Of a stretch of DNA of 21,578 bases, positions 21,450 to 21,578 are shown piece by piece. The position numbers were made by a program, and so were the translations under genes. This DNA comes from Verrucomicrobiota bacterium (GTDB lineage Bacteria > Verrucomicrobiota > Verrucomicrobiia > Opitutales > Intestinicryptomonadaceae), in NCBI GenBank assembly GCA_023450935.1, contig JAEXGH010000003.1, forward strand, positions 1 to 21,578, given 5' to 3'. Every line of letters begins with the position of its first letter. Position 1 is the stretch's first letter. The notes under the pieces were generated by a model, which did not search any database, had not been told where the DNA came from, and saw only the letters and a list, made by a program, of their open reading frames with translations.

Positions 21450-21578
21450 CTATAGCGCGTCAAATTGAGCTTCAGGCGAGGCTTCAAAAAAAATTTGCGG
21501 TGGCGGCTGTAGTAGACCTACTGCCCCACTGCAAATTTTTTTTGAAACGTAGCATCAAGCCAATTTCACGCGCTATAG
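21450..21578. repeat. 129-bp imperfect palindrome at the window edge
   Basis: The sequence starts CTATAGCGCGT and ends ACGCGCTATAG, and the two halves pair over most of their length. The outer arms pair as CTATAGCGCGT, AAATTG and GCTT segments, and the inner arms as TTCAAAAAAAATTTGC followed by GTGG. A short GTAG/CTAC stem lies near the centre around 21515. A mismatched section of about nine bases lies between the outer and inner stems. It could be a miniature inverted-repeat element, a large RNA hairpin or a repeat-family member. No open frame of note covers it, and flanking sequence on the right is not available. Confidence 0.75.

Overview
The window looks like a bacterial chromosome segment in which a genomic island carrying a complete type I-C CRISPR-Cas locus abuts a block of core genes at a tRNA-Pro gene. 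The host is most likely a member of Verrucomicrobiota or a related PVC/Bacteroidota-like lineage. This is an inference: PurM is the long form common in Bacteroidota and Verrucomicrobiota, the degraded integrase carries an RHSFATYH-type motif I associate with Verrucomicrobiota, and the cytochrome c assembly pair is ResB/CcsA (System II). No rRNA or marker gene settles it.

Left part (1-8540): a CRISPR array with 13 identical 32-bp repeats and 12 complete spacers runs off the left edge. A 170-bp AT-rich leader (848-1017) separates it from a contiguous minus-strand operon transcribed cas3-cas5c-cas8c-cas7c-cas4-cas1-cas2, then leader, then array. All seven reading frames are intact, with overlaps or gaps of at most 8 nt. 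Cas1-Cas2-Cas4 would acquire spacers. Cas5c would process the crRNA, whose predicted hairpin leaves the 11-nt handle typical of I-C. Cas5c, Cas7, Cas8c and an internally translated Cas11c-like subunit would form Cascade, and Cas3 would degrade the target. A good sigma-70-like promoter lies just upstream of cas3.

Junction (8540-11352): this is a zone of mobile-element wreckage. It holds a cut-off IS3-family orfA start, then an internally deleted 720-bp IS3-family element with both ends, a nonsense-mutated orfA and an orfB lacking its middle. Next come a DUF805-type membrane protein gene that appears to have lost its 5' end at the element's edge, and a tyrosine recombinase gene broken by two frameshifts. 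The recombinase lies immediately downstream of tRNA-Pro(CGG), which is the classic arrangement of a tRNA-integrated island whose integrase has decayed.

Core block (11353-19637, minus strand): in order of transcription it holds ugd (UDP-glucose dehydrogenase), a separate 180-bp gap, then tolB-like propeller gene, thrH, purM, ychF, resB, ccsA and tRNA-Pro, mostly with overlaps or gaps under 20 nt. Divergent from ugd is a DegT/DnrJ-type sugar aminotransferase gene (19797-20972, plus strand). Ugd and this aminotransferase suggest sugar-nucleotide and surface-polysaccharide metabolism.

Right edge (20973-21578): there is no gene here but much structure. It holds a perfect 18-bp inverted repeat just after the aminotransferase stop, three diverged copies of a ~68-bp repeat whose central hairpin changes by compensating substitutions, further small hairpins with the same GC-NNN-GC tip, and a 129-bp imperfect palindrome ending at the last base. 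This is the part of the window least explained by known features.
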